Positions 29,555-37,173 of a DNA stretch of 38,736 bases are shown one piece after another. Position 1 is the stretch's first letter, and each line of letters starts with the position of its first letter. The stretch lies in the NCBI GenBank assembly GCA_027618655.1, contig JAQCEL010000011.1:1-38736 (forward strand). The letters run 5' to 3'. The DNA is from Pseudomonadota bacterium (lineage in GTDB: Bacteria > Pseudomonadota > Gammaproteobacteria > Ga0077536). Made by a program: the position numbers and the translations under genes. Under the pieces are notes generated by a model, which was given only the letters and a program-made list of their open reading frames with translations, ran no database searches and was not told the DNA's origin.

Positions 29555-30025
29555 TCAACGCACAGAAAGCATCTGGTAGTACTCCCAAATATCAGGGTCC
29601 TCACCAGACTTAATCCGATCGAGCACCTTAGCAAAAGGCAGAAATCGGGTGCCGTTAGGTGTTTCAACCCCAGGAAACGATCCATCTGGCATTTCAACCC
29701 AACCCCAGGAACCACCATTTAAAATCCGAGACACCTCAGCCACATAACTTCCAACAGCTCTTGCCACCGGTATTAATTGCTCTTCAGGCGGGTTTTCTCT
29801 GACAAACGTCGCGTGCAAATCATCGAGAATATCGTCTAGATATTTAATACTCGTATGCGACCAGTCCAAATTCACTGAGTATTGCTTTCCAGCGAACACA
29901 ACAAATTCCTCAGCCCATTTCCGTGCATTTGTGTCTAACTCTTCATCCGCTTGAAAACCTGTCGCTTGTGCGTTCGCAATCAACGGTGCGAGCAGCAACG
30001 CGACCACATAAAAAAACTTCTTCAT
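29555..30025 (-). CDS. Small secreted protein of unknown function
   Basis: About 156 residues beginning with a signal peptide (MKKFFYVVALLLAPLIANAQA, probable cleavage after ANA). The mature part is acidic, with FVVFAGKQYSVNLDWSHTSIKYLDDILDDLH and later ILNGGSWGWVEMPDGSFPGVETPNGTRFLPF. I do not recognise the family with confidence. The tryptophan- and glycine-rich WGW-x-PDG stretch looks like a small conserved fold. GGAG lies 9 bases before the ATG at 30025; a longer frame to 30076 adds residues that disrupt the signal peptide. It follows the FHA/membrane gene pair by 56 bases and is probably the last gene of that leftward module. Confidence 0.72.
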   Translation of the reverse strand: MKKFFYVVALLLAPLIANAQATGFQADEELDTNARKWAEEFVVFAGKQYSVNLDWSHTSIKYLDDILDDLHATFVRENPPEEQLIPVARAVGSYVAEVSRILNGGSWGWVEMPDGSFPGVETPNGTRFLPFAKVLDRIKSGEDPDIWEYYQMLSVR

Positions 30026-30081
30026 ATCACTGATCTCCAAACCGTGGTTACAAAAAAAGCACGTGATCTGCAGCACTGCGA

Positions 30082-30597
30082 CTACGGATCGTCATCTTGG
30101 TTCGTTTCGTCAAATAAGGCGGACGATTCTTCAATGAATCGCTCAACATCGTTGCCGTCGGTTATTCTTAAGAAAGGCGGCATGATGTCCTTTATATATC
30201 GTGGTGAGTCGGAAAATTCGGTTTGTTTGAGAATTTCCGGGAACAGCGATAAAGCTAACAAGACGGCGGACAGAACGGTTGCAAATCGCCACCGTTGCCG
30301 GCTATTTAAGTGTGTCGCAATAAGTAAATTAAACCAAAAAACTCCCGCAAGTACGCTGAAGCTAAGGGCAGAGAAAACACAAGCACTGATAATCTCATTC
30401 AGCGAATTGAACAGGACTAATTCATAACACGACACAATGGCGCTTTGGATCAAAAGATAGACTAGTATCAGGGTGAGTTGCGTCTGAAAATGCCCCTCAT
30501 GTTTTATCACTCGCCCAACGATCGCCCAAAACGTTGCTAACGCGACCGCAATCGCTAAGACACCGAATACGCCAACCGCAAATTCCGCCCCGCCCAC
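30082..30597 (-). CDS. Multi-pass membrane segment, probably the C-terminal half of the preceding FHA protein (frameshifted)
   Basis: A 171-residue frame with four membrane helices (about 5-29, 40-60, 68-92, 104-118) and an acidic C-terminal tail (RFIEESSALFDETNQDDDP). It begins with a GTG at 30597 inside the preceding frame. That frame ends in a membrane-type segment (LNTYKRIILWAG) that would join smoothly to FAVGVFGVLAIAVALATFWAIVGRV here if one base were added. The likely slip is within GGGCGGGGCGG on the coding strand (30585-30595). FHA proteins followed by a helical membrane domain with an xWAxVGRv-like segment exist in other proteobacteria. I therefore think this is one gene with a frameshift, though two overlapping genes are possible. 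Confidence 0.6.
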   Translation of the reverse strand: MGGAEFAVGVFGVLAIAVALATFWAIVGRVIKHEGHFQTQLTLILVYLLIQSAIVSCYELVLFNSLNEIISACVFSALSFSVLAGVFWFNLLIATHLNSRQRWRFATVLSAVLLALSLFPEILKQTEFSDSPRYIKDIMPPFLRITDGNDVERFIEESSALFDETNQDDDP

Positions 30598-31049
30598 AAA
30601 ATTATTCGTTTATAAGTGTTTAGCCACTGTTCGCCAATTGCTAGCGCCAGCGCGATGCTAAGACTTGATGCTAGGTAACGCCCACTACTGAGCCGGTTAA
30701 CAATCCCGTCGGCGCTGCCAATTTTGACAGCAGGCGGGACATAATGATCCGTGTTGAAGATCCGGACTCCTTGCCGCCCGAAACTATATTCTGTGCCCGA
30801 GCGAAGTATGACCTCGCTGCCTGGTTCAACCGCAAACTCTGCTCGCGTTCCATTCAAGCTTTCCAGATCTTCAACGACGACGTCACCGTTCGCGCAGCAT
30901 CGTATAACGGCATGATGTGGGGATACGGTTTCATCTGACAAAATGATGTCATTGTCTAATGCTCGTCCGATCGTTAATCGCAGACCGCAAGCACGATGAC
31001 GCTCAAGCGTCCGTCCTGCACGATTGACGACGTCGAAAACTAGTTCCAT
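30555..31049 (-). CDS. FHA-domain protein with membrane segment (N-terminal part of a frameshifted gene)
   Basis: Forkhead-associated domain, which binds phosphothreonine peptides. The 164 residues show LTIGRALDNDIILSDETVSPHHAVI (about 25-49) and VVEDLESLNGTRAEF (57-71), including the GR, S-x-x-H and N-G-T positions that define a functional FHA pocket. A membrane helix follows (YLASSLSIALALAIGEQWL, about 126-144), then the frame ends abruptly near the GGGCGGGGCGG tract. It overlaps the stop of the upstream trypsin-like protease by 10 bases, so the two are coupled. The FHA domain should be cytoplasmic. No kinase is encoded nearby, so its partner is unknown. Confidence 0.8.
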   Translation of the reverse strand: MELVFDVVNRAGRTLERHRACGLRLTIGRALDNDIILSDETVSPHHAVIRCCANGDVVVEDLESLNGTRAEFAVEPGSEVILRSGTEYSFGRQGVRIFNTDHYVPPAVKIGSADGIVNRLSSGRYLASSLSIALALAIGEQWLNTYKRIILWAGRNLRLAYSVS

Positions 31050-32326
31050 TGAATGCTAGAAATAAACTTACGCATAAACGCCATCGCTAGTTCGCGTTCA
31101 ATGCCAGCAATAGTAAAGTGACTGATTAAACCGGCCGTTCGTTCGTGAACTGACGCACCGAAAAACAAGACGTCAAATAGTCCACGATATTTCTTATATT
31201 CGCGGACGCAAAACGTTGTTTTCGTTACGACGTCTCGACCTGATAAGGAATCTGAGCGAATAAAGTCTTCATGGCACGCAAACTCGGTCACATCTTCTTT
31301 GCCCGCTTCGTTATCCGCGTATGCTTTAGCGAATTTCTCGGCGTACATGTTGTAGAAGCGGATGCTGTTTAACTCCTTAGAGTCTAGCCAATTAAACTGG
31401 TAGGCAACGTTGCCCGTGGTGAATTCGCTCGACAAGTAGATCTGCTCCTCACTACCGCACGTCGTCGCTGAATGAGAATAAAGAATTTCCGGATCGTCTT
31501 CTGAATAACCCCAACAGCGCACTTGGGGAGAAATTTCGCTTGGTACGACGGCGTGTCCCAATTCGGCTGTGTCCCACGAATCTTCCAACAATTTATTGAT
31601 CATCGATCGTTGGTTCTTACGCAATTGATCGGCCACGGTTTGATCGCCCATCGCGATATCGAATGTCGATGTTTCTGATCGTCCAATAAACGCTGTCAGC
31701 CGATTAAGCGGTACTAGAAAGCTCAGCTGGTTCCCAGCCGTCGCGACATTGACACCGATCACTTCGCCCTTGTTATTTAGCACCGGTCCACCGCTCATGC
31801 CTGGGTTGACCGATCCCGAAAAGTGTATGCGTTCGTAGACGCTGTGCGCGGCTATCCCGTTATACGTGCCTGGTATCACGGTCCAACCCAGGTCGTGCGG
31901 GTTGCCAATGGAATAGATGGCTTCGCCGTGTTCAGGAAGCTGATCGGCAAGTTCTATAAAATAATCCGGCGGGTCGTTTAGCTGTAATAACGCTAAGTCA
32001 TTGATGACATCTAGATTTACGAGTGCCAATGCGCCTTTATCACCGGCGTGACTAACGAACTCAATATCGAAACGGTCTGGGTGATGGGTATAAGCGGAAA
32101 CAACGTGGTAGTTAGTGACGACGTGGCCGTCTGCGTCCACTAGAAATCCCGATCCGAGACCAGCTTGCTTACCTGAGTTTCGATCAATAATCCGGATCTG
32201 ATATATCCGGTTGCCGTATTCGCTAAACAATGACTTTGCGTCTTGCGCCCAGGCCGTCGTGCCTAGCGCGCTGTGCAGAAGTGCAACAGTGAACAGTAAT
32301 ATGGTGTTCGGAAAATCTTTGAACAA
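31040..32326 (-). CDS. Secreted trypsin-like serine protease (HtrA-like, S1 family) with unknown C-terminal domain
   Basis: A 428-residue exported protein. The signal peptide ends TTAWA (about 27). The protease domain (30-225) has the full catalytic triad: His74 in TNYHVV, Asp110 in NDLALLQL and Ser178 in GSVNPGMSGGPVLN. The serine motif is GMSGGP, where HtrA proteins usually have GNSGGP. There is no PDZ domain. The C-terminal half (about 230-428) is of a type I do not recognise, with several cysteines and the phrase YQFNWLDSKELNSIRFYNMY. The gene overlaps the FHA gene by 10 bases. The context suggests envelope proteolysis linked to an FHA membrane partner; its substrate is unknown. Confidence 0.85.
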   Translation of the reverse strand: MFKDFPNTILLFTVALLHSALGTTAWAQDAKSLFSEYGNRIYQIRIIDRNSGKQAGLGSGFLVDADGHVVTNYHVVSAYTHHPDRFDIEFVSHAGDKGALALVNLDVINDLALLQLNDPPDYFIELADQLPEHGEAIYSIGNPHDLGWTVIPGTYNGIAAHSVYERIHFSGSVNPGMSGGPVLNNKGEVIGVNVATAGNQLSFLVPLNRLTAFIGRSETSTFDIAMGDQTVADQLRKNQRSMINKLLEDSWDTAELGHAVVPSEISPQVRCWGYSEDDPEILYSHSATTCGSEEQIYLSSEFTTGNVAYQFNWLDSKELNSIRFYNMYAEKFAKAYADNEAGKEDVTEFACHEDFIRSDSLSGRDVVTKTTFCVREYKKYRGLFDVLFFGASVHERTAGLISHFTIAGIERELAMAFMRKFISSIQWN

Positions 32327-32759
32327 AGTACTTAAGCCAGATCAAATACCTAGGACAGCATGAGCGAACAAAATTAGTCACCGAAAGGGCAACTCATCAC
32401 GCCCAGTCAGTACGCTACGCGCCACGCCAGCGGTGGTGCACCTTTTCGTCGCGCGGCAACCAGCTAGGCACCAAAGAGCACCTGTCACCGCGTAGCTCTT
32501 AAATCACAATCCTTGTAAAATTCACCGTCCCGCCAGACGTATTCCCTATCGGATCCGAACGGCAACCGCGTCTTAGGACGAGCTAAACGAAGCTTAGTAC
32601 TGCTCGCGGCGCGCAGTTTAACTTGGAACTCTTCCTTTAGCGAACCCAAGCAAGTTTAATAAACGCGTTAAACTGTCCCGATCCTAATCAAGTGAACCTA
32701 AAATATGACTGCGGATTGCACACTAACCGAACCGAAATGAGCACACTGAAGCTGTTTCA
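32327..32759. other. Long intergenic region
   Basis: A 433-base gap between the leftward protease gene and the rightward glycan genes, by far the longest non-coding stretch of the window. I find no tRNA or other RNA gene, no clear terminator and no strong promoter in it. It holds one possible leftward small reading frame (32485-32649). It marks the boundary between two divergent modules, so both promoters should lie here. Confidence 0.6.
32485..32649 (-). CDS. Possible small protein or gene remnant (54 aa)
   Basis: Reading leftward from a TTG at 32649 to a TGA at 32485 gives 54 residues with a protein-like composition: LGSLKEEFQVKLRAASSTKL near the start and FGSDREYVWRDGEFYKD toward the end. 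The aromatic and charged GSDREYVWRDGEFYKD stretch looks more like real protein than random sequence. There is no ATG or clear ribosome site, and two stops (TAA at 32670 and 32658) lie just upstream. It may therefore be the surviving end of a decayed gene. I cannot assign a family. Confidence 0.3.
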   Translation of the reverse strand: MGSLKEEFQVKLRAASSTKLRLARPKTRLPFGSDREYVWRDGEFYKDCDLRATR

Positions 32760-33146
32760 ATGACCGTACAAATTGATGTCTCTTATGGCGAACTGCTCGA
32801 TAAAATTTCGATTCTGGAAATTAAGCTTGAGCGCATGATAGATCCGGAAAAGCTGGCAAACGTTTCTCAAGAATTGGCTATTCTCACTCACGCCTGGATG
32901 AATTCCGGTGTCGATCGTTGCGCAGTTGAAAATGAGCGCCTGATCCTACAAACAATTAACGAGACGTTATGGGCGATCGAAGATGATATCCGCGAAAAGG
33001 AAGCGCAGAAATTGTTCGACCAAGAATTTATCGTCCTAGCGCGCCGCGTTTATAAGACTAACGACGAGCGCGCGCGGTTAAAGCGAGTCATTAACGAGAA
33101 ATTAGGTTCAAGTTTGAAAGAAGAGAAGTCCTATCAGTCCTACTGA
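32760..33146 (+). CDS. DUF6165 family protein
   Basis: A 128-residue soluble, helical protein starting with IDVSYGELLDKISILEIKLERM, then KLANVSQEL, LWAIEDDIREKE and FIVLARRVYKTNDERARLKRVIN. This pattern matches DUF6165, a small family commonly encoded beside glycosyltransferases of LPS or polysaccharide clusters. No biochemical role is known to me. Its last codons overlap the conserved beginning of the next glycosyltransferase, which lies in another frame, so the pair may be translationally coupled. It opens the rightward glycan block. Confidence 0.8.
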   Translation: MTVQIDVSYGELLDKISILEIKLERMIDPEKLANVSQELAILTHAWMNSGVDRCAVENERLILQTINETLWAIEDDIREKEAQKLFDQEFIVLARRVYKTNDERARLKRVINEKLGSSLKEEKSYQSY

Positions 33147-34134
33147 CGCTCCCTCGCTACTCGTACACGTAACCGGCGACCGGATTGGCGATGCGTTAAT
33201 TAAGTGGCCCGTCATCGAGGCCTTAAAACGCGCCTTACCGAATCATCGCCTCGTTTGGGTTGCGGGACGACGTACCAGCGTGTTTAAAGGCGCGTTGTCG
33301 ACATTGGCCGCGAATGTCATTGATGAGGTTGTTGAATGCGCAGATCTCGGCGTCAGCTGGCGAGAGTTGCTGAAGCCCCCAAGATCCGGCCATTACGACA
33401 TTGTCGTGGCAACCGAACCGAAAGTTCGTAACGCACTATTATTGAAGCGGATCAGCCATCGCTTGTTTATCTCGCCTGCCGCGAATTTTCGTTTCTCAGA
33501 CCGACAACCGCGTGCTGATATGCCCTACCCGGACTCAGTCTATGAACAGCTACGCTGTCTAGGGGAACTAGCGGCAGGTCGTAAGCTACAAATAAAGCCG
33601 GTCATTGACGTCGGCGCAGCGAATGAGCGCTTGGCTAAACAGCTACTCCCAGATGGAAAGCGTTATTTAGGCCTCGCCCCTGGCTCCGCCGGAGAATCGA
33701 AGCGATGGCCGTTACGGCGCTATATAGATTTGGCAAAAGCCCATGGTTCTAATGACCTCACGCCGGTGTTTTTTCTCGGGCCCGAGGAGATATCCATGTA
33801 CGAGGAAATTGCACGCGCCGTGCCGCAGGCGCTATTCCCTGAGCAAGTAGCAGGTTCTAGGAATTTGGGCGGGGCACTGTTTAGCATCGCGCTTGCACAA
33901 CGAATCGCGGTCGGCGTCGCAAATGATGCAGGCGGTGGGCACTTGCTCGCCGCCGGTTGTAGACCCTTGATTACTTTGTTCGGACATACGAGTGAACAGA
34001 AATTTAAGCCCCCTTACGGTAGGCGGATTGCGATCAACGCACGCGACTATGGCGGTACTGACATGTCGCTCATCCCGGTCGATCGGGTAGCCGTAGAAAT
34101 AAATTTATTACTTCAGATGACAGCTTCATGCTAG
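33133..34134 (+). CDS. Glycosyltransferase family 9 protein (heptosyltransferase-like), no canonical start codon
   Basis: Family-9 glycosyltransferases transfer heptose or related sugars to LPS core. The C-terminal nucleotide-sugar domain is clear (GLAPGSAGESKRWPLRRYIDLAK, FLGPEE, GVANDAGGGHLLAAGCRPLITLFGHT). The first standard start in frame is GTG 33280, but the conserved N-terminal fold lies upstream of it in the same frame: LLVHVTGDRIGDALIKWPVI and ALPNHRLVWVAGRR. This reading is open back to a TGA near 33111 and has no ATG, GTG or TTG. An ATC at 33133, preceded by purine-rich GAAGAGAAG, gives 333 residues, the expected size, starting (I)SPTDAPSLLVHVTG. A mutated ATG, a rare ATC start, or a +1 shift from the overlapping DUF6165 gene are all possible. 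Confidence 0.8.
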   Translation: MSPTDAPSLLVHVTGDRIGDALIKWPVIEALKRALPNHRLVWVAGRRTSVFKGALSTLAANVIDEVVECADLGVSWRELLKPPRSGHYDIVVATEPKVRNALLLKRISHRLFISPAANFRFSDRQPRADMPYPDSVYEQLRCLGELAAGRKLQIKPVIDVGAANERLAKQLLPDGKRYLGLAPGSAGESKRWPLRRYIDLAKAHGSNDLTPVFFLGPEEISMYEEIARAVPQALFPEQVAGSRNLGGALFSIALAQRIAVGVANDAGGGHLLAAGCRPLITLFGHTSEQKFKPPYGRRIAINARDYGGTDMSLIPVDRVAVEINLLLQMTASC

Positions 34135-35069
34135 CAAAGCGACGTTTATTGTTTATAACCTTAAGCAACGTTGGCGATTTGATTATGACAACGCCGCTGC
34201 TGGAGGCCTTGCACTTGCGCTATCCAAATCACCTGATTGATATTGTTGCGGATGCCCGTTCGTCTGAACTCTTGTTGCCTTGTCCTTATCTGGGGCGACT
34301 GTTACACAAAGACAAAGGCGCTGGCATCCCGGGTGCTTGCGAATTGATCCTAAAGCTCCGCGAACAAGCCTACGACGCGGCAGTCGATCTGCGATCCGCC
34401 GTCTTAACCTTGTTTATCCGCAGCCGCCAGCGTGGTATTAAGCGGCGCGCTAGGTCGGCGGGTTCGCACGCCGTCCAGCATCACTTCACCGCGTTGCGTT
34501 CGATAGTCGGGGCGAATACGCAAATTCCTGATGCGCGATTGTGGCTGGACAAACCAGGACGCGCACGCGCCAAGGAAATCCTAAGCCACTTGCCGCACGG
34601 CCGTCGGCTGACCGTCGCGCCCGGCGCTAATTGGCCTGGAAAGATCTGGCCTGTCGAACGTTACGCTGAATTGCTAAATCAAATAAGGAACGATTTCGAC
34701 AGCGTTGTCATCGTCGGATCAAAAGAAGATATTTCACTAGGCGAACGACTTCGCTCGCTCTCGCCACTCCCTACGATAAATATCGCAGGTTCAACGAGTT
34801 TGTTAGAGGCGGCTGCCTGTCTCTCGGAAAGTACCGCGTTCGTCGGCAACGACTCAGGCCTCGGCCACATGGCTGCTGCATTGCGAGTGCCCACTGTCAC
34901 GGTATTCGGTCCGGGCCAACCCGATCGGTACAAACCATGGGGGCCGCTTGCATCAGTTGTGTTGGCGCCGAATCAAAATCTCCGAGCGTTGCTAGCAGAG
35001 TCAGTTGCAAATAATCTACTAAGCCATCTCGCCCGTATTTCAACCACCGTAGCTGGGGTCGGCGCCTAA
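34128..35069 (+). CDS. Glycosyltransferase family 9 protein (heptosyltransferase-like)
   Basis: A 313-residue ADP-heptose:LPS heptosyltransferase-type enzyme. The N-terminal domain begins LLFITLSNVGDLIMTTPLLEAL, with the usual (G/S)xxGDxxxxTP pattern. The C-terminal domain has VAPGANWPGKIWPVERYAELL, VVIVGSKED, and FVGNDSGLGHMAAALRVPTVTVFGPGQPDRYKPWG, the conserved donor-binding region. The start overlaps the stop of the preceding glycosyltransferase (ATGCTAG). I cannot tell which heptose or other sugar it transfers. It is probably cytoplasmic and membrane-associated. Confidence 0.9.
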   Translation: MLAKRRLLFITLSNVGDLIMTTPLLEALHLRYPNHLIDIVADARSSELLLPCPYLGRLLHKDKGAGIPGACELILKLREQAYDAAVDLRSAVLTLFIRSRQRGIKRRARSAGSHAVQHHFTALRSIVGANTQIPDARLWLDKPGRARAKEILSHLPHGRRLTVAPGANWPGKIWPVERYAELLNQIRNDFDSVVIVGSKEDISLGERLRSLSPLPTINIAGSTSLLEAAACLSESTAFVGNDSGLGHMAAALRVPTVTVFGPGQPDRYKPWGPLASVVLAPNQNLRALLAESVANNLLSHLARISTTVAGVGA

Positions 35070-35077
35070 TAACGCGC

Positions 35078-36112
35078 ATGAGAATTGCGCAAATAATGCT
35101 CGGTAAAGAATTCGGTGGTGCTGAGCGTTCGTATATCGATTTGTGTTCAGCGCTCACCGCCCGCGGCCATGAAGTCCTCGCCATTTGTGAGCGCAGAGCG
35201 CGCGTGCGCGAATACCTCGAGCGCATTGAAGGGCTCACAGTCCGTTCAATTACTGTCTTCGGCCCGTGGGACTATCTGGCGGCGTGGTCATTAAAATCGC
35301 ATATCAAAGCATTTAAGCCCGCGGTCGTCCAAGCGCATTTGGCGCGCGCCGCAAGTTTAGGCGGTCGGGCCGCGCAATCACTTGGCATCCCGAGCATCGC
35401 GAAAACGCACAATTATGTAAATTTAAAATACTACAGACATATCAATCATCTGGTTCCTACGACGGCTAAACAAAAGGCGTATCTACTCGCCAACGGTATC
35501 TCCCCAAACGACTTATCTCAAATCCCTAATTTTTCATCAATCGCAGTAAAACCACGCGCACAAGTAACCCGCGGCGACGCATTGAGAGTCGTCGCGATTG
35601 GCAGGTTAGTCCACAAAAAGGGTTTCGATTTTTTGCTGAAAACGCTCGCGGCGGCGCTCGAGCGCGGTTTAAATCTGCGCTTAGAGATTGCCGGAGACGG
35701 ACCGGAATTAACGGCGCTAAGAAAACAAGCAGCGGAACTGAACTTGGGTAGCAAGCTTACGTTTCTTGGTTGGCAAGCCTCAGTAGAAAGTTGTTTAGCA
35801 CGCGCCGATGTCTTCGTTTTGCCCTCGCGTGATGAGCCATTCGGAATTGTGTGCCTTGAAGCAATGGCTATGGGCGTTCCCATCATTACCACTCGCACTG
35901 ACGGCCCCATGGAAATATTGGATAGTGATACAGCACTACTTGTTGACATCGAAGATATCTCCGGTTTATCCCAGGCGCTTGGGGATGTGCTGAGCGATCA
36001 AGTTCAAGCTGAGGATCGTGCCGCTGCGGCCCATGCAAAGTTTCATGCCCACTACAGTGAAGAAATTGTTGTGCAGCAATACTTAGCGCTCTATCAGCGT
36101 CTCGTCCTGTAA
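35078..36112 (+). CDS. Glycosyltransferase family 4 protein
   Basis: A 344-residue GT-B enzyme. The N-terminal acceptor domain starts MRIAQIMLGKEFGGAERSYIDLCSAL (the GGAE pattern of family 4) and includes VVQAHLARAASLGG. The C-terminal donor domain has VVAIGRLVHKKGFDFLLKTL, RLEIAGDGPEL, FLGWQ and the EPFGIVCLEAMAMGVPIITTRTDG segment with the EX7E glutamates that bind the nucleotide sugar. It begins 9 bases after the previous gene, so it is in the same operon. The sugar and acceptor are unknown; an LPS core or capsule role is inferred from neighbours. Confidence 0.92.
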   Translation: MRIAQIMLGKEFGGAERSYIDLCSALTARGHEVLAICERRARVREYLERIEGLTVRSITVFGPWDYLAAWSLKSHIKAFKPAVVQAHLARAASLGGRAAQSLGIPSIAKTHNYVNLKYYRHINHLVPTTAKQKAYLLANGISPNDLSQIPNFSSIAVKPRAQVTRGDALRVVAIGRLVHKKGFDFLLKTLAAALERGLNLRLEIAGDGPELTALRKQAAELNLGSKLTFLGWQASVESCLARADVFVLPSRDEPFGIVCLEAMAMGVPIITTRTDGPMEILDSDTALLVDIEDISGLSQALGDVLSDQVQAEDRAAAAHAKFHAHYSEEIVVQQYLALYQRLVL

Positions 36113-36119
36113 TTTCACA

Positions 36120-37085
36120 CTAGACCAGACCGTTCTCGGCTAGCTTCGTCCAAACCAGATCACACGATATTTCCGGCAAGCAGTCGGCGTAACGAGCGCC
36201 GCGATATCGTTCAATGCATTCCACTCCAGCGATCACGTAACGCTCTTGACCGAGAGCGTAATTGCGCCGCCAATCACTCGGCCCAAACAGACCGACGACT
36301 GGGATGTGTGACGCTGATAAAACGTGCATAGGTCCAGAATCGTTCGTCACTGCGAAGCGCGCGTGTCGGCCCAACTCAGCTAACTCAATAATGCTGAAGC
36401 AATCACTCGCATCGAGCCCGCCCGTTGTGGCGCATAGCTCGCGATTTATTTTCGCGTCTGCCGCAGCACCGATCCACACGGGTCGTAAGCCCACTGCGCT
36501 TAAGCGTGATCCGAGAGCGGCGAAATAGGGCCAACGCTTTTCAGGTCGCGTCGCGCTCGCGCCAGCGTGTAACACGACAAAACTATTTTCCATCAAAGAA
36601 TTTCTGCTAAGCCATTGATCGACTGAATCGCGTTCTTCAGGTGCTGCTGGTAAGGTCGGAACAGCATCGACGTTCGTCACACCAGCGGCACTTAATACTT
36701 CGATCATTCGTGCGTATATATGCGATTGGCCCCGCCATCTCGTTGCTGGGTGATGCGAGTAAGGATAGCGCGGATGATTACCAACTCGTTCACGGCAAGC
36801 TGATAGTGCGCACATCATTGCGCTCCGATCGCTGCTCTGCAAATCATAGATTCGATCACAATTAAGGCTGCGTATCCACTGAATGGTCGCGATCGTATTA
36901 CTTAGTCCACGCCGTTGCGTCGTCTTTATCGTCAATCCCGGCCAATGACGGAACAGCGTCGCGAAAGGCGGCGACGTTAACAGGGTGACCTCGGCCGTAG
37001 GATGTGCACGTTGGATTGCACTGATCAGCGAAGTCGCCATAACGACATCGCCCAGTGCGCCGAGTTTTATAATCAAAACGTTCAT
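36120..37085 (-). CDS. Glycosyltransferase family 9 protein (heptosyltransferase-like)
   Basis: A 321-residue family-9 enzyme on the opposite strand, starting MNVLIIKLGALGDVVMATSLISAI (KxGALGDVVMAT, the heptosyltransferase signature). The C-terminal half has VVLHAGASATRPEKRWPYFAALG, PVWIGAAADA and FAVTNDSGPMHVLSASHIPVVGLFGPSDWRR. It converges with the family-4 gene (8 bases apart) and diverges from the sulfotransferase gene across 88 bases. It is the third family-9 enzyme in 4 kb, suggesting a heptose-rich core or chain. Confidence 0.92.
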   Translation of the reverse strand: MNVLIIKLGALGDVVMATSLISAIQRAHPTAEVTLLTSPPFATLFRHWPGLTIKTTQRRGLSNTIATIQWIRSLNCDRIYDLQSSDRSAMMCALSACRERVGNHPRYPYSHHPATRWRGQSHIYARMIEVLSAAGVTNVDAVPTLPAAPEERDSVDQWLSRNSLMENSFVVLHAGASATRPEKRWPYFAALGSRLSAVGLRPVWIGAAADAKINRELCATTGGLDASDCFSIIELAELGRHARFAVTNDSGPMHVLSASHIPVVGLFGPSDWRRNYALGQERYVIAGVECIERYRGARYADCLPEISCDLVWTKLAENGLV

Positions 37086-37173
37086 CGTCGGTGGAAGTAT
37101 AACTTGGGCAAGGCAGGCGACGACGGCAGGTAGACACGATATTATCGCGACCCTTGCTACGAGGATCCGATGG

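Noticed and set aside
36985-37173. Longer start for the sulfotransferase gene
   Set aside because: The extra 63 residues overlap the divergent glycosyltransferase gene, show no sulfotransferase features, and the ATG at 37174 has a good ribosome site.
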